DNA of 64,000 nucleotides from Sphaerotilus uruguayifluvii (GTDB lineage: Bacteria > Pseudomonadota > Gammaproteobacteria > Burkholderiales > Burkholderiaceae_C): NCBI RefSeq assembly GCF_013294065.1, contig NZ_JABSNM010000016.1:1-64000 (forward strand), given 5' to 3'. The notes beneath the pieces were generated by a model. It was not told where the DNA came from and searched no databases. It worked only from the letters and a program-made list of their open reading frames with translations. Positions 37,109 to 51,550 of the stretch are shown piece after piece. Both the position numbers and the translations under genes were made by a program. How positions within the stretch are numbered: the stretch's first letter is position 1; each line of letters opens with the position of its first letter.

Positions 37109-39240
37109 GCCGCCTGCTGCATGCCTGGACCGTCGCGCTCGACAGCCGCCCGCGCGAGACACGCGACACGCTGTTCCTGCTGGCGGTGCTGGCCTGGACG
37201 CTGCTGCCGCAGATCAGCCAGGTGCCGCTCTGGTGCGCCGCGCTGGCCTATGCGGCGCTGGCCTGGCGCGCGCGGCTGGCCTGGCGCGGCGCGGCGCTGC
37301 CCTCGCGCTGGATGCTGCTGCTGGCGCTGCTGGGCGCAGGCGCGGGCACGCTGCTCAGCCACCAGACGCTGCTGGGCAAGTCGGCCGGCCTGACGCTGCT
37401 GGTGGTGCTGGCGGCGCTGAAGACGCTAGAGCTGCGCGCGCGACGCGACGCCACCGTGGTGTTCTTTCTCGGCTTCTTCCTGGTGCTGGCGAGCTTCCTG
37501 CACTCGCAGTCGCTGGCCACCGCGCTGGCGATGGCGCTCTCGGTGTGGACGCTCCTGGCCGCGCTGGTGCTCGCGCACATGCCCCAGGGCCGCCCGCCGC
37601 TGCTGCAGTCGCTGAAGCTGGCGGCGCGGCTGCTGCTGACCGGCCTGCCGCTGATCGTGCTGCTGTTCCTGCTGTTCCCGCGCATGGCGCCGCTGTGGAG
37701 CCTGCCGTCGGAGGGCGGCGGGCGCACCGGGCTGTCGGACCGGCTGCAGCTCGGCCAGGTCGCCGAGCTGGCGCAGGACGACAGCCCGGCGCTGCGGCTG
37801 CAGTTCGACGGCCCGGTGCCGGAGCCGGCGCGGCTGTACTTCCGCGGCCCGGTGCTGGCCGAGCCCGACGGCACCGGCTGGCGCATCCGCCCCGGCGCCA
37901 GCGGCGAGCCGCTGCCGGCGCCGCGGCCCGGCGCGACGCTGCTGCGCTACCGCATGACGGTCGAGCCGCTGGGCATCACCACGCTGCCGCTGCTGGAGTC
38001 GGCGCGCTTCGGCCCGCTGCCGGCCGAGGGCCATCCGCGCTGGCTGCGCCACCGCGACGGTGCCTGGCTGTCGGAGCGGCCGCTGGACGCGCGGCTGCAG
38101 GTCGAGGCGCAGGCGGTGCTCGACACGCCCGAGCATGTCGCCCCCGGCGCGCGTCCGTCCACGCCCGCACCCGCGTCCGCCACCGCGCTCGTCGCCGCGC
38201 AGCCGCTGCCCGAGGCGCTGCAGCCGCAGGTCGAGCTGCCGGCCGGCCACCATCCGCGCACCATCGCCTGGGCCCGCGGCCAGCTCGGCGGCGACGGCGA
38301 ACGCGATCCGGCCCGCCTGGCCCAGCGCCTGCTCGAGCGCATCCGCCGCGAGCCCTACGTCTACACGCTGACGCCGGGCGAGTCCGGCCCCGAGCCGGTC
38401 GACGAGTTCTGGCTCGACCGCCGCAGCGGCTTCTGCGAGCACTACGCCAGCGCCTTCGTCATCGCGATGCGCGCGCTGGGCGTGCCGGCCCGGCTGGTGA
38501 CCGGCTACCAGGGCGGACGGGTCAATCCGGTCAACGGCGTGCTCGAGGTGCGCCAGAGCGATGCCCATGCCTGGGTCGAGTACCACGATCCGCGCCGGGG
38601 CTGGGTGCGGGTCGATCCGACGGCGGCGATCGCGCCGGAGCGGGTGATGCTGCCGGGCCCTGGCGGCGCCGGACGCCGGCTCGACGGCGCCTTCGCCGCG
38701 CTCGATCCGGCGCTGCTCGAGCGCATGCGCGCGCTGTGGAGCGCCGCCGACCACCGCTGGAACCAGTGGGTGCTGGGCTATGGCCGCCAGGGCCAGCGCG
38801 ACCTGGCCGGGGCGCTGGGCTGGTCGCTGCCGGACACCGCCGGGCTGGTGCGGCTGCTGGCCGGCCTGATCGGGCTGCTCGGACTGGCCGGCGCGCTGCT
38901 GGCCGCGCGCGCCGGCCGCCAGCGCCCGCCCGACGAGCTGTGGCTGCAGGGCTACGAGCGGCTGCGCCAGGAGCTGGCCCGGCGCGGCCTCGACAGCCGG
39001 GCCTCGGTCCCGCCGGCGACACTGGCGCAGCAGGTGCGTCTGCACTGGGGCGAGGCCGGCGAGCCGGTGGCCCTGCGGCTGCAGGGCCTGGGCGAATGGC
39101 GCTACGCTGCACCGGTCGCCCGCCGTCCGGCGCTGCGGCCGCTGCTGCGCGAGGCCCTGAAGGCGGCGCGCCGGCTGCCGCGCCGGCCCGGCCCACCGGC
39201 CCCGGCGACGGCCGCCCCACCTTCCGATCCCCCGCGATGA
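37105..39240 (+). CDS. tgpA: TgpA-type membrane transglutaminase-like protein (DUF3488)
   Basis: 711 residues. The N-terminal 200 residues hold about six membrane segments (DUF3488), then a periplasmic transglutaminase core with the catalytic triad C444 ([13 protein letters not shown]), H488 ([11 protein letters not shown]) and D504 (WVRVDPTAA). One further membrane helix near 595-620 ([19 protein letters not shown]) and a DUF4129-like cytoplasmic tail ([17 protein letters not shown]) complete the TgpA architecture. In P. aeruginosa TgpA is essential, with a role at the envelope that is not well understood. The ATG overlaps the DUF58 stop by 4 bp, and the stop overlaps the next start. Confidence 0.9.
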   Translation: MSRLLHAWTVALDSRPRETRDTLFLLAVLAWTLLPQISQVPLWCAALAYAALAWRARLAWRGAALPSRWMLLLALLGAGAGTLLSHQTLLGKSAGLTLLVVLAALKTLELRARRDATVVFFLGFFLVLASFLHSQSLATALAMALSVWTLLAALVLAHMPQGRPPLLQSLKLAARLLLTGLPLIVLLFLLFPRMAPLWSLPSEGGGRTGLSDRLQLGQVAELAQDDSPALRLQFDGPVPEPARLYFRGPVLAEPDGTGWRIRPGASGEPLPAPRPGATLLRYRMTVEPLGITTLPLLESARFGPLPAEGHPRWLRHRDGAWLSERPLDARLQVEAQAVLDTPEHVAPGARPSTPAPASATALVAAQPLPEALQPQVELPAGHHPRTIAWARGQLGGDGERDPARLAQRLLERIRREPYVYTLTPGESGPEPVDEFWLDRRSGFCEHYASAFVIAMRALGVPARLVTGYQGGRVNPVNGVLEVRQSDAHAWVEYHDPRRGWVRVDPTAAIAPERVMLPGPGGAGRRLDGAFAALDPALLERMRALWSAADHRWNQWVLGYGRQGQRDLAGALGWSLPDTAGLVRLLAGLIGLLGLAGALLAARAGRQRPPDELWLQGYERLRQELARRGLDSRASVPPATLAQQVRLHWGEAGEPVALRLQGLGEWRYAAPVARRPALRPLLREALKAARRLPRRPGPPAPATAAPPSDPPR

Positions 39241-39635
39241 GAATCCTCCACACCATGCTGCGCGTCGGCGACCTGCAGCGCTCGATCGACTTCTACACCC
39301 AGGTGATGGGCATGACGCTGCTGCGCACCACGCACCGGCCGGAGCAGAAGTACGACCTGGCCTTTCTCGGCTACGGCAGCAACCCCGAGCACGCCGAGCT
39401 GGAGCTCACCTTCAACCACGGCGTCGACCGCTACGAGCTGGGCAGCGCCTACGGCCACATCGCCGTCGGCGTGGAGGACGCCGCGGCCACCTGCGCGGCG
39501 GTGCGCGAGCGCGCGCAGGCGCTGGGCGGCGCGGTCACCCGCGAGGCCGGCCCGGTCCAGGGCGGCAGCACCGTGATCGCCTTCATCACCGATCCGGACG
39601 GCTACAAGATCGAGCTGATCCAGCGCGGCACCTGA
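39237..39635 (+). CDS. gloA: Lactoylglutathione lyase (glyoxalase I)
   Basis: Isomerises the hemithioacetal of methylglyoxal and glutathione to S-lactoylglutathione. 132 residues, in two beta-alpha-beta-beta-beta modules. The metal ligands of the Ni-type enzyme are visible: His in [20 protein letters not shown], Glu in [10 protein letters not shown], His in AYGHIAVGV and Glu in [11 protein letters not shown]. Length and motifs match E. coli GloA (135). Its ATG overlaps the tgpA stop (ATGA), so it ends the moxR operon. Confidence 0.95.
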   Translation: MRILHTMLRVGDLQRSIDFYTQVMGMTLLRTTHRPEQKYDLAFLGYGSNPEHAELELTFNHGVDRYELGSAYGHIAVGVEDAAATCAAVRERAQALGGAVTREAGPVQGGSTVIAFITDPDGYKIELIQRGT

Positions 39636-39665
39636 AGCCGGCTGAAGGTGGCTGCACGGCAGCGG

Positions 39666-39671
39666 CACAAT
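39666..39671 (+). promoter_or_regulatory. -10 element of the SNF2 helicase gene
   Basis: CACAAT ending nine bases before the ATG at 39681; predicted start about 39678, leaving only about three untranslated bases. Confidence 0.35.
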
Positions 39672-39680
39672 CGGGCCCCG

Positions 39681-43997
<4,317 letters not shown>

Positions 43998-44018
43998 GGC
44001 CGGCGGCAGCGGGGCGGC

Positions 44019-45545
44019 TCAGGCCGCCTGCTGCTGCAGCGCACGCGCGATGCGCTGCAGGTCGACCATCTGCAGCATGCGGCGCGCGTCGCCCTGCCCG
44101 ACCTGGGCGAGCTGGCGCGAGTGCACCGCCTGCGCCAGCGCATCGCGGGCATCGCCCAGCACGGGCAGCGCCGGCTCCCAGTCGGCCGGCTCGATGCTGC
44201 GCAGCATCGGCACCGCGAAGCCCACCGGCACGCCCTCTTCGGCCTCGACCACCAGCACGCTGACCGCCGGCGTGACTGCCGGCGGCGGCAGGCCGTGCAG
44301 CCGGCTCAGGCACATCACCGGGATCGAGCGGCCCCGGTGCGCGACCAGACCGAGCATCACGCCGCCGACCTCGAGCACCGCGATCTCGCAGCCGAAGGGC
44401 AGGATCTCGCGGATCTGCCCGATCGGCGTGGCCACCTCGCGGCCGAGCTGGTAGGTCACCATCGCGCGCTGGCCGGCGGCCTGCAGCGCCACGGCCGCGG
44501 CGCCGTCCGCCGGCGCCGACCCCGCGGCGGCCCCGCGCAGCGCCGCGACCGGCCGACCGCTGGCCGCCAGGGCCTGGAGCCCGGCGTGTCCGAGCAGGCC
44601 CCGCGGGCTCAGCACCAGGAACTGCTGCACCGTCGGCGGCAGCAGCGCGCGCACCTCCTCGGCCAGCGCCTGGATGGACAGCCCGCCCTCGAACAGGTCC
44701 TGCCGCGGCAGCGCAAACGCCGGCACCGGCATCACCGCATCGTCATCGACGCGCACCACGTCGAGCACCCGGTCGATCAGGAAGGCCACCAGGCCGGCCT
44801 CGAGCCGCACCATGAAGGCCTGGTGCGTCGCCTCCTGCGCACGCTCCATCCGGCCGAGCCCGCACAGCGCCGGCAGATCGACCACCGGCACCTCCTCGCC
44901 CGCATGCTCGAGCACGCCGATGCAGGCCCCGGATCCGCCCAGCACCGAGGCGCGCACCTGCGGCGAGGGCAGCGTCGCATGCACCGCCATCGCCGGCAGC
45001 GCCAGCGGGACGCGGCCGCAGGTCATCAGCAGCATCGGCAGGCCCGAGGCCAGCGGCTCGTCGCTGACGCTGCCGTCATGCACCCGCTGGCGCTGCGGCT
45101 CCGGATCCTCGACGCAGGGCAGACCGGGCAGCGCCAGCAGCGCCGCCGGCGACAGCACGCTGATCAGGCCCGCGTCGTCGGCACGGCGCAGGCTGCCGGC
45201 CAGCAGCCCGCCCGGCGCGGCGCGGTTCATCCGCCCGCCCTCGCTGCGGAACACGCCCGTCACGCCCTCGCACAGCAGCCCCAGGATGCGACCGTCATGC
45301 ACCACCAGCACGACGCACGGCCAGTCGACCGGATCGATCGCCAGCCCGATCAGCGGCCGCAGGTCCAGCACCGGCACCAGCACGCCGCGCAGGTCGATCG
45401 CGCCGAGCAGCCCCTCGGCCCGCACCGGCAGGCGCTCGAGCCGGCCGCAGGGCACGACCTCGCGCAGCGCGCTCATCGGCAGCGCCAGCTGCAGGCCGCC
45501 GACCCGCATGCCGCCGAAGTCGCCGGCCGGATCGATTCCGCTCAC
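44019..45545 (-). CDS. Triple CheW-domain chemotaxis coupling protein
   Basis: 508 residues from a GTG that overlaps the receptor stop (GTGA, 45542-45545). Three CheW-like modules are visible: about 12-140 ([22 protein letters not shown]), 168-310 ([36 protein letters not shown]) and 360-500 ([40 protein letters not shown]). Each has the CheW pattern of a G-x-L/V-P-V-x-D/C-L strand pair. There is no kinase or receiver domain. CheW links receptors to CheA; a three-module version could bridge several array partners. It is translationally coupled to the PAS receptor and probably dedicated to it. No cheA lies in the window. Confidence 0.85.
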   Translation of the reverse strand: MSGIDPAGDFGGMRVGGLQLALPMSALREVVPCGRLERLPVRAEGLLGAIDLRGVLVPVLDLRPLIGLAIDPVDWPCVVLVVHDGRILGLLCEGVTGVFRSEGGRMNRAAPGGLLAGSLRRADDAGLISVLSPAALLALPGLPCVEDPEPQRQRVHDGSVSDEPLASGLPMLLMTCGRVPLALPAMAVHATLPSPQVRASVLGGSGACIGVLEHAGEEVPVVDLPALCGLGRMERAQEATHQAFMVRLEAGLVAFLIDRVLDVVRVDDDAVMPVPAFALPRQDLFEGGLSIQALAEEVRALLPPTVQQFLVLSPRGLLGHAGLQALAASGRPVAALRGAAAGSAPADGAAAVALQAAGQRAMVTYQLGREVATPIGQIREILPFGCEIAVLEVGGVMLGLVAHRGRSIPVMCLSRLHGLPPPAVTPAVSVLVVEAEEGVPVGFAVPMLRSIEPADWEPALPVLGDARDALAQAVHSRQLAQVGQGDARRMLQMVDLQRIARALQQQAA

Positions 45546-47956
45546 GACTTCACCGAGCCGGTCAGCGCCCCGATCAGCCCGGAGACCTCGCCGGCCAGAC
45601 GCCGCTGGCCCTCGGTGGCCTGGGCGATCTCGGACACGCTCGAGCGGGTGCGCCCGACGCTGCTCATGATGCCCTCGAAGCTGCGCGCGGCCTCCTTGCT
45701 GACCTCGGCGCCATGGCCGACCTGCATCACCGACTCCTCGATCAGCTTGGCGATCTCGCGCGCCGCCACCGAGCTGCGCTCGGCGAGCTTGCGCACCTCG
45801 CCGGCCACCACCGAGAAGCCCACGCCGTGCTGGCCGGCGCGCGCCGCCTCGATCGCGGCGTTGAAGGCCAGCAGATTGGTCTGGCTGGCGATCTCGCCGA
45901 TCACGCGCACGATCTCGGAGACCCGCACCGAGCTGGTCTGGATGCTGCCGATGGTCTCGATCGACTTCTGCAGCGCCGCGAAGCCGCCCTGCGCGGCGCA
46001 GGCCGCCTCGCCCGCCATCTCGGCGGCGACGCCGGAGTTGCGCGCGATCTCGGTGATGCTGGCCACCAGGCTGGCCACGCTCTCGCTCATCTCGGCCGAC
46101 TTGGAGGCGATGCGCTTCTCCAGCTGCACCTCCTTCGTGACGTCGAAGGCGTACTTGACGATCTTCATGACCCGGCCGTTGAGGTCGAGGATCGGGTTGT
46201 AGGTCGCCTGGATCCAGACATCGCGGTTGTACTTGCCCACCCGGTGGAAGCGGCCGCTGAGGAACCTGCCCTCGCCCAGGCGCAGCCAGAAGTCGCGGTA
46301 CTCCTCGCCCTGGGTGTATTCCGGCGTGCAGAACATGCTGTGGTGCATGCCCTGGATCTCGCGCAGCGTGTAGCCCATCGCGGCGAGGAAGTTGCGGTTG
46401 GCGCTCAGCACCCGGCCATCGAGGTCGAACTCGATCACCGCCTGGCCGATGTCCATCGCCTGGACCTTGGCGACGTACTCGGCATTGCGCAGCCGCGCCT
46501 CGGTGACGTCGCTGGCGAACTTGACCACCTTCACCGGATGGCCGCGCCGGTCCAGGATCGGGTTGTAGGTGGCCTGGATCCAGATCTCGCGCCCGTCCCG
46601 GCCGATGCGCTTGTACTCGCCGGAGAAATACTCGCCGCGCGAGAGCCGCTCCCAGAAGGTCTGGTAGTCGCTCGAGCCGACCTCGGCCGGCGCGACGAAC
46701 ATGCGGTGGTGCCGGCCGGCGATGTCCTCGGCCTTGTAGTCGAACAGGCGCAGGAAGTTCTCGTTGGCGTGCAGCACCCGCCCGCTCAGGTCGAACTCGA
46801 TCACCGCCTGCGCGCGGTCGATCGCGCCGAGCTTGCCGGCCGCATCGAGCCGGGCCTGCTGCTCCTGGGTGATGTCCTGGGCCAGGATCAGCACCTTCAT
46901 CAGCGTGCCGTCCAGGTTCATCACCGGACTGCGCGTCGACGAGAACCACGCCTCGCGCCCGCCCGCGGCCTTGCGACGGAAGGCGCCGCTGCAGGAGCGC
47001 CCGGAGCGCAGGCCCTGCCACATCGCCTCGTATTCCGGGGAATGGCTGTCGTCGTCGAACAGCAGCGAGCTCTCGGCACGCCCGATCAGCTCCTCGCGCG
47101 AACAGCCCAGCGCCTGCACGAACCGGTCGTTGATCGACTGGATGCAGCCATCTCGATCGAGCACCATCATGCAGCTGGTGGCGGAGACCGCGTCCATCAT
47201 CGTCTGGGTCTCGAGGCTCTGCTGCCTGGCCTCGGTGATGTCGCGGCAGTGCTTGACCACCTTCACCGGCTGGCCATCGCCGTCGAGGACCGGGTTGTAG
47301 CTGGCCTGGATCCAGATGCGACGACCGTTCTTGCCGAAGCGCAGGTACTCGCCGGAGAGCACCTCGCCATGCGCCAGCGCGTGCCAGAACTGCCGGTACT
47401 CGGACGAGCGCCCCTCGCTGTTGTCGACGAAGACGCGGTGATGCTGGCCGCGCAGCTCCTCGCGCGTGTAGCCGACGAGCTTCAGGAAGTTGTCGTTGGC
47501 GTCGAGGATGTTGCCCGTCAGGTCGAACTCGACGATGCCATGCGAGCGCGAGATCGCGTCGAGCCGGCACTGGTTCTCGACCGACTGGGCCTTGGCCTCG
47601 GTCACGTCCCGCGCCAGCATCAGCACATGGACCGGATGCCCCTGCGGATCGCGCACCGGCAGCATCGACAGCGCCAGCCAGACGGTCCGGGCCTGCGGGC
47701 CGATGTGGCGCAGCGTGCGGATCACCGGCCTGCCGTCGTGCAGCAGCTCGAGCAGGCCGCCCGGCTCGCCCGTGGGCCGGACTTCCGTGCAGAAGCGGCT
47801 GTAGGGCTGGCCGATCACGTCCTCGCGACGGCTCTCGAAATGCGCGAGAAAGGCGTCGTTGGCGCTGCGGACCGTGCCGTCGAACTCGATCTCCGCCACC
47901 ATCAGGTGGCTGTTGATCGCGGAGATGCTGGATTCGGTGAGGTTCGGGGTGTTCAT
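45542..47956 (-). CDS. Soluble five-PAS methyl-accepting chemotaxis protein (BdlA-like)
   Basis: 804 residues from ATG 47956. There is no membrane segment, so it is a cytoplasmic receptor. Five PAS/PAC units are at about 8-122, 132-243, 253-366, 375-487 and 500-608. Units 2, 4 and 5 are clear recent duplicates ([33 protein letters not shown], each followed by V-K-VVK and DVTEA-like ends). The signalling domain (615-790) has the conserved tip [20 protein letters not shown] and [15 protein letters not shown]. It is short, with reduced methylation helices and no HAMP. The layout resembles P. aeruginosa BdlA (two PAS plus MCP), with three extra sensors. Haem or FAD binding is possible but not shown by motifs. 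Confidence 0.9.
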   Translation of the reverse strand: MNTPNLTESSISAINSHLMVAEIEFDGTVRSANDAFLAHFESRREDVIGQPYSRFCTEVRPTGEPGGLLELLHDGRPVIRTLRHIGPQARTVWLALSMLPVRDPQGHPVHVLMLARDVTEAKAQSVENQCRLDAISRSHGIVEFDLTGNILDANDNFLKLVGYTREELRGQHHRVFVDNSEGRSSEYRQFWHALAHGEVLSGEYLRFGKNGRRIWIQASYNPVLDGDGQPVKVVKHCRDITEARQQSLETQTMMDAVSATSCMMVLDRDGCIQSINDRFVQALGCSREELIGRAESSLLFDDDSHSPEYEAMWQGLRSGRSCSGAFRRKAAGGREAWFSSTRSPVMNLDGTLMKVLILAQDITQEQQARLDAAGKLGAIDRAQAVIEFDLSGRVLHANENFLRLFDYKAEDIAGRHHRMFVAPAEVGSSDYQTFWERLSRGEYFSGEYKRIGRDGREIWIQATYNPILDRRGHPVKVVKFASDVTEARLRNAEYVAKVQAMDIGQAVIEFDLDGRVLSANRNFLAAMGYTLREIQGMHHSMFCTPEYTQGEEYRDFWLRLGEGRFLSGRFHRVGKYNRDVWIQATYNPILDLNGRVMKIVKYAFDVTKEVQLEKRIASKSAEMSESVASLVASITEIARNSGVAAEMAGEAACAAQGGFAALQKSIETIGSIQTSSVRVSEIVRVIGEIASQTNLLAFNAAIEAARAGQHGVGFSVVAGEVRKLAERSSVAAREIAKLIEESVMQVGHGAEVSKEAARSFEGIMSSVGRTRSSVSEIAQATEGQRRLAGEVSGLIGALTGSVKS

Positions 47957-48061
47957 CGTCGGCGGGAGCTGGGAACTGCGGCCCGATGATTCTCGGCACC
48001 CTGCCCCCACCCCCGATCCGCGGATCAGGACCCCGATTGCCCCCCTGTCGGATCCGGGCTT

Positions 48062-49381
48062 TCAGATCAGCGACATGCGGCGCGCCGCCTCGCGCAGCTC
48101 GCCGCGGAAGTCCGGATGCGCGATGGCGATCAGCGCGGCGGCGCGCTCGCGCAGCGAGCGCCCGCGCAGCTGCGCGATGCCGTGTTCGGTGACGACATAG
48201 TTGACGTCGTTCTTGGTCGTCGACACGAAGGTGCCCGGCGAGAGCACCGGCGCGATGCGCGAGACGGTGCCGCCGCGCGCGGTCGACGGCAGCACGATGA
48301 TGCCGCGCCCGCCCTCCGACAGGTTGGCCGCGCGGATGAAGTCGGCCTGGCCGCCGGTGCCGGAGAACGGCGTCGGCCCGAAGCTCTCGGAGCCGCACTG
48401 GCCCGACAGATCGACCTGCAGCGAGGCGTTGATCGCCACCAGGTTGTCGTTGCGCCCGGCGATCGCCGGATCGTTGGTGAAGTCGACCGGATGCATCTCC
48501 AGCATCGGATTGCGGTGCATCGCGCGGTAGAGCCGCGCGGAGCCCATGCCGAAGGTGGCGACGATGCGCCCGGGCATGAAGTTCTTGCGCCGGCAGGTGA
48601 CCGCGCCGCTCTCGACCAGCGACAGCAGGCCGTCGCCCATCATCTCGGTGTGGATGCCCAGATCGCGCTTGTCGTGCAGCTGGGTCACCACCGCGTCCGG
48701 GATGCTGCCGTAGCCCAGCTGCAGCGTGTCGCCGTCGCGCACCAGGCCGGCCACATGCGCGCCGATGGTGCGCTGCACCTCGTCGATCTCCGGCAGGCCG
48801 ACCTCGCGCAGCGGCGCGCCGCTCTCGACGATGGCGCTCACCTGCGAGATGTGCACATGGCAGGCCCCGAAGGCGAAGGGCACGTTCGGGTTGACCTCCA
48901 GGATCACCTCGCGGGCGCGCTCGATCGCCGCCATCGTGAAGTCCGGGCTCAGGCTGATCGAGAAGAAGCCGTGCTCGTCCATCGGCGAGGCCAGCGTCAT
49001 CACCACCTCGCAGCGCTGCTCGCCGCGGCGGATCAGGCGCGGGATCTCCGAGAAATGGCAGGGCACCTGATCGACCCAGCCGGCGGGAAAGCCGGCGCGG
49101 ATCGACGCGCTCAGGAACAGCGAGCGCGCGCGCAGCCGCGACGGATCGGGATCCTGCATGTAGCCCTGCGGCGCCAGCGGCAGCAGCTGGCTGATCGTCA
49201 CGTCGGAGAGCCGGTCGCGCCGCGCCGACAGCGCGCGCAGCAGCTCGGGCGGCTCGCCGACGGCCGAGGCGACCAGCACGGTGTCGCCGTCGCGCACCCG
49301 CGCGGCGAGGACCTCGTCGGCGCGGCCCAGCCGGTCCTGGTAGAGCGACTGGGGCGATGCAAGGGTGGGAACTCGGTTCAT
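48062..49381 (-). CDS. Acetyl-CoA hydrolase / 4-hydroxybutyrate CoA-transferase family
   Basis: 439 residues of the two-domain acetyl-CoA hydrolase/transferase fold. N-terminal domain: VRDGDTVLVASAVGEPPELLRAL, ASPMDEHGFFSISLSPDF. C-terminal domain: GDTLQLGYGSIPDAVVTQLH, ESGAVTCRRKNFMPGRIVATFGMGS, then TKNDVNYVVTEHGIAQLRGRS, whose Glu is the usual covalent CoA-binding residue. The exact acyl donor and acceptor (acetate, butyrate, 4-hydroxybutyrate, propionate) cannot be settled; size is closest to the AbfT/Cat2 group. AGGAGA lies seven bases before the ATG. A possible -10 (TAGAAT, minus strand) is at 49465-49460. Confidence 0.87.
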   Translation of the reverse strand: MNRVPTLASPQSLYQDRLGRADEVLAARVRDGDTVLVASAVGEPPELLRALSARRDRLSDVTISQLLPLAPQGYMQDPDPSRLRARSLFLSASIRAGFPAGWVDQVPCHFSEIPRLIRRGEQRCEVVMTLASPMDEHGFFSISLSPDFTMAAIERAREVILEVNPNVPFAFGACHVHISQVSAIVESGAPLREVGLPEIDEVQRTIGAHVAGLVRDGDTLQLGYGSIPDAVVTQLHDKRDLGIHTEMMGDGLLSLVESGAVTCRRKNFMPGRIVATFGMGSARLYRAMHRNPMLEMHPVDFTNDPAIAGRNDNLVAINASLQVDLSGQCGSESFGPTPFSGTGGQADFIRAANLSEGGRGIIVLPSTARGGTVSRIAPVLSPGTFVSTTKNDVNYVVTEHGIAQLRGRSLRERAAALIAIAHPDFRGELREAARRMSLI

Positions 49382-49459
49382 GTGCTGTTTCTCCTGGGCC
49401 CTGGGCTGGTTGAGTGCCTGTGAGTGTTCGGGGTTCCTGGGGGCTGGGCCGTCCGGCCC

Positions 49460-49465
49460 ATTCTA
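49460..49465 (-). promoter_or_regulatory. Candidate -10 of the CoA-transferase gene
   Basis: Minus strand TAGAAT, 79 bases before the ATG. No convincing -35. A site resembling the edd palindrome (GTCACCGGTTAC, 49509-49520) lies about 45 bases upstream. Confidence 0.3.
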
Positions 49466-49547
49466 GGAAGCGCCGGCCTGCAGCGGGGGCCCGGACAGTC
49501 ACCCTCGCGTCACCGGTTACATCGATGTTTCATGCGGCGATCCCGGC

Positions 49548-49553
49548 GACAAT
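49548..49553 (+). promoter_or_regulatory. rlmJ -10 element, leaderless start predicted
   Basis: GACAAT followed by CGCGCCC and then the rlmJ ATG (49561); seven bases separate hexamer and start codon, so initiation would be at or one base from the ATG. Confidence 0.45.
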
Positions 49554-49560
49554 CGCGCCC

Positions 49561-50418
49561 ATGCTCGCCTACCGCCACGCCTTCCATGCCGGCAACCATG
49601 CCGACGTCCTCAAGCACCTCGTCCTGACCCAGGTGCTGCGCTACATGACGCAGAAGGACAAGCCCCTGACCCTGATCGACACCCACGCCGGCGCCGGCGG
49701 CTACGGCCTCGACAGCAACCACGCCCGCAAGCACGCCGAGTACGACGACGGCATCGGCCGCCTCTGGGGCCGCAGCGACCTGCCCGAGGCGCTGGCCGAC
49801 TACGTCGGGCTGGTGAAGGCCTTCAACCCGGACGCCTCGCGGCTGATGCGCTATCCCGGCTCGCCCACGCTGGCCAAGATGCTGCTGCGCGCTGACGACC
49901 GCATGCGCCTGTACGAGCTGCACTCGACCGACTTCCCGCTGCTGCAGGAGACGATGGCCGAGCGGCGCGAGACGGCGGTGATGAACCGCGACGGCTTCGG
50001 CGCGCTCAAGGCCGACCTGCCGCCGCCCTCGCGCCGCGCGGTGGTGCTGATCGACCCGTCCTACGAGATCAAGACCGACTACGCCAAGGTGGTCGCCGCG
50101 GTGCGCGAGGGCCTGGAGCGCTTCGAGGACGCGGTGATCCTGGTCTGGTACCCGCAGCTGCAACGGCTGGAGCCCCGCGAGATGGTCAGCCGGCTCAAGG
50201 CCGCGGCCAACCAGGGCGCGCGCCGCGGCTGGCTGCACGCCAGCCTGTCGGTGGCCGCACCGACCAGCGACGGCTTCGGCATGCTGGGCTCGGGCATGTT
50301 CGTGATCAACCCGCCCTTCGTGCTGCAGCAGATGCTGGCGCAGACGCTGCCGGTGCTCAAGCGCGAGCTGGCCCAGCACGACGGTGCCAGCTTCGTGCTC
50401 GAGCAAGGCACGCGCTGA
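49561..50418 (+). CDS. rlmJ: 23S rRNA (adenine-2030-N6)-methyltransferase RlmJ
   Basis: 285 residues; methylates N6 of A2030 in 23S rRNA in E. coli (280 residues there). N-terminal MLAYRHAFHAGNHADVLKH is the strongly conserved family start, which fixes the ATG; the frame is open further upstream but without conservation. The SAM motif is TLIDTHAGAGGYGL and the catalytic motif DPSYE (usual DPPYE) is present in VVLIDPSYEIKTDY. It ends with GMFVINPPFVLQQML. Single gene, convergent with the cytochrome gene and divergent from the CoA-transferase. Confidence 0.95.
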   Translation: MLAYRHAFHAGNHADVLKHLVLTQVLRYMTQKDKPLTLIDTHAGAGGYGLDSNHARKHAEYDDGIGRLWGRSDLPEALADYVGLVKAFNPDASRLMRYPGSPTLAKMLLRADDRMRLYELHSTDFPLLQETMAERRETAVMNRDGFGALKADLPPPSRRAVVLIDPSYEIKTDYAKVVAAVREGLERFEDAVILVWYPQLQRLEPREMVSRLKAAANQGARRGWLHASLSVAAPTSDGFGMLGSGMFVINPPFVLQQMLAQTLPVLKRELAQHDGASFVLEQGTR

Positions 50419-50434
50419 AGACGCCGGACGCCGC

Positions 50435-50992
50435 TCAGCGCGGCCGGCGCCGCTTGATGCCGCTGACCATCGCGGCGACCAGGTTGGTGCGCTCGACCGC
50501 GCTCATCAGCAGCGCCGCGGCCACATGCACGCCGGCCAGTCCGAGCAGGGCCTCGGCCAGCCCCTCATGCAGCTCCTGCAGCCATTCCTCGCCCCAGAAG
50601 GCGTCGGTGGTCTGCAGCCAGCCGGTGACGCCCAGCGCCAGCACCACCGCCAGCAGCGCCAGCATCATCAGCGCGCCCAGCGGGTTGTGGCCGGCGTGCG
50701 TGCCGTGGCAGCCGGCCCGCAGGTCGGCCAGATGGGCGCGCAGCCGCGCTGGCGTCGGCCAGAAATCGGCGAAGCGCGCATGCCGCGTGCCGACGAAGCC
50801 CCAGACGATGCGCGCGAGCACCAGCGCGCCGGCCGCGTAGCCGATCCACTGGTGCACCCGCTCGCCATCGTCGATGACGAACTCGTTGAGCGCGATGCAG
50901 GCCACCAGGCCCCAGTGGAAGATCCGCACGAACGGATCCCACACCCGGACCTCTCCAGGCTCCAGGTCGGACGGCGACGTGCCCGTGCTCAC
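50435..50992 (-). CDS. Cytochrome b561-family membrane protein
   Basis: 185 residues from a GTG that overlaps the PepSY stop by 4 bp (GTGA). Four membrane segments and the conserved haem ligand pattern: FVRIFHWGLVACIALNE (His), RVHQWIGYAAGALVLARIVWGFVG (His), LHEGLAEALLGLAGVHVAAALLMS (His in both). The sequence begins with WDPFVRIFHW, typical of Ni/Fe-hydrogenase-type or diheme b561 proteins that pass electrons to small exported cytochromes or PepSY proteins. Electron partner here is probably linked to the adjacent PepSY protein, but this is context only. Confidence 0.88.
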   Translation of the reverse strand: MSTGTSPSDLEPGEVRVWDPFVRIFHWGLVACIALNEFVIDDGERVHQWIGYAAGALVLARIVWGFVGTRHARFADFWPTPARLRAHLADLRAGCHGTHAGHNPLGALMMLALLAVVLALGVTGWLQTTDAFWGEEWLQELHEGLAEALLGLAGVHVAAALLMSAVERTNLVAAMVSGIKRRRPR

Positions 50993-51246
50993 TTGGACTC
51001 GAGCACCGCGGCCGTGGCCGGGTCGAAGTAGATCTCGACCTTCTTGCCAGCCTTGTCCTGGCCGTAGATCTCGTAGCACTGGCCCTTCGTGACCTTGAAG
51101 GTCTTGATCTTGTAGCCCTCGCCCTCGAGCTTGGCCTTGAAGTCGGCCTCCTTCATCCAGCTCTCCTTCGGCGCCTTGCAGGTCGGGCCGGCGGTGGCGG
51201 CGGTGGCGGTCAGCAGCGCGGCGATCAGGATCATCAGTCGGTTCAT
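50989..51246 (-). CDS. PepSY-domain small exported protein
   Basis: 85 residues. Signal peptide MNRLMILIAALLTATAATA, cleavage after ATA-G near 19/20. The mature 65 residues (SWMKEADFKAKLEGEGYKIKTFKVTKGQCYEIYG ... VEIYFDPATAAVLES) are a PepSY-like domain with two cysteines that may form a disulfide. Such small proteins commonly precede cytochrome b561 genes, and the pair is coupled by a 4-bp overlap. Function unknown. A palindromic promoter candidate lies about 145-170 bases upstream. Confidence 0.85.
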   Translation of the reverse strand: MNRLMILIAALLTATAATAGPTCKAPKESWMKEADFKAKLEGEGYKIKTFKVTKGQCYEIYGQDKAGKKVEIYFDPATAAVLESK

Positions 51247-51550
51247 CGTTTCGGTCCTTCGTTCGGGGTCAGGGGGAACGACCCCGGGCGGGGCCGCGAT
51301 CGCATTGCAGCGCCGGGGCGTGAAGCCGGACTGAAGCCGGACCGCGGATCAGGGACGAAAAAACCGATGGGCACGAAAGATGCCGGCGAGACATACCCCC
51401 TTGAAAAGGGGGGTCCACTTTGCCTTTCTTGACGGATTCAGCGCTCGATGCGGCAAATTTTCGCATCTATCATGAAGGACACCCCACAAACACGGGACAG
51501 TACCGATCCCGTGCAGATCCTGTTCCGATCCCTGGTCCGCGGAGTCCGCC
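51247..51550. other. Intergenic region between PepSY gene and the small membrane protein gene
   Basis: 304 bases between divergent starts. It contains a palindromic promoter candidate (51390-51418) and GAAGCCGGAC twice in tandem near 51319-51341. The GGAG ribosome site of the plus-strand gene lies just before 51551. I see no small gene or RNA in the rest. Confidence 0.5.
51390..51418 (-). promoter_or_regulatory. PepSY-b561 promoter with palindromic spacer
   Basis: Minus strand: GTGGAC (51418-51413), a 17-base spacer and TATGTC (51395-51390). The whole spacer is a palindrome, CCCCCTT-N3-AAGGGGG. An operator located between -35 and -10 is the pattern used by MerR-type and many repressor-controlled promoters. 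The -35 match is weak. Confidence 0.4.

Noticed and set aside
44019-49502. 1,827-codon minus-strand frame spanning three genes
   Set aside because: Only its last 508 codons (triple CheW) show domains. The rest lies out of frame inside the receptor and CoA-transferase genes.
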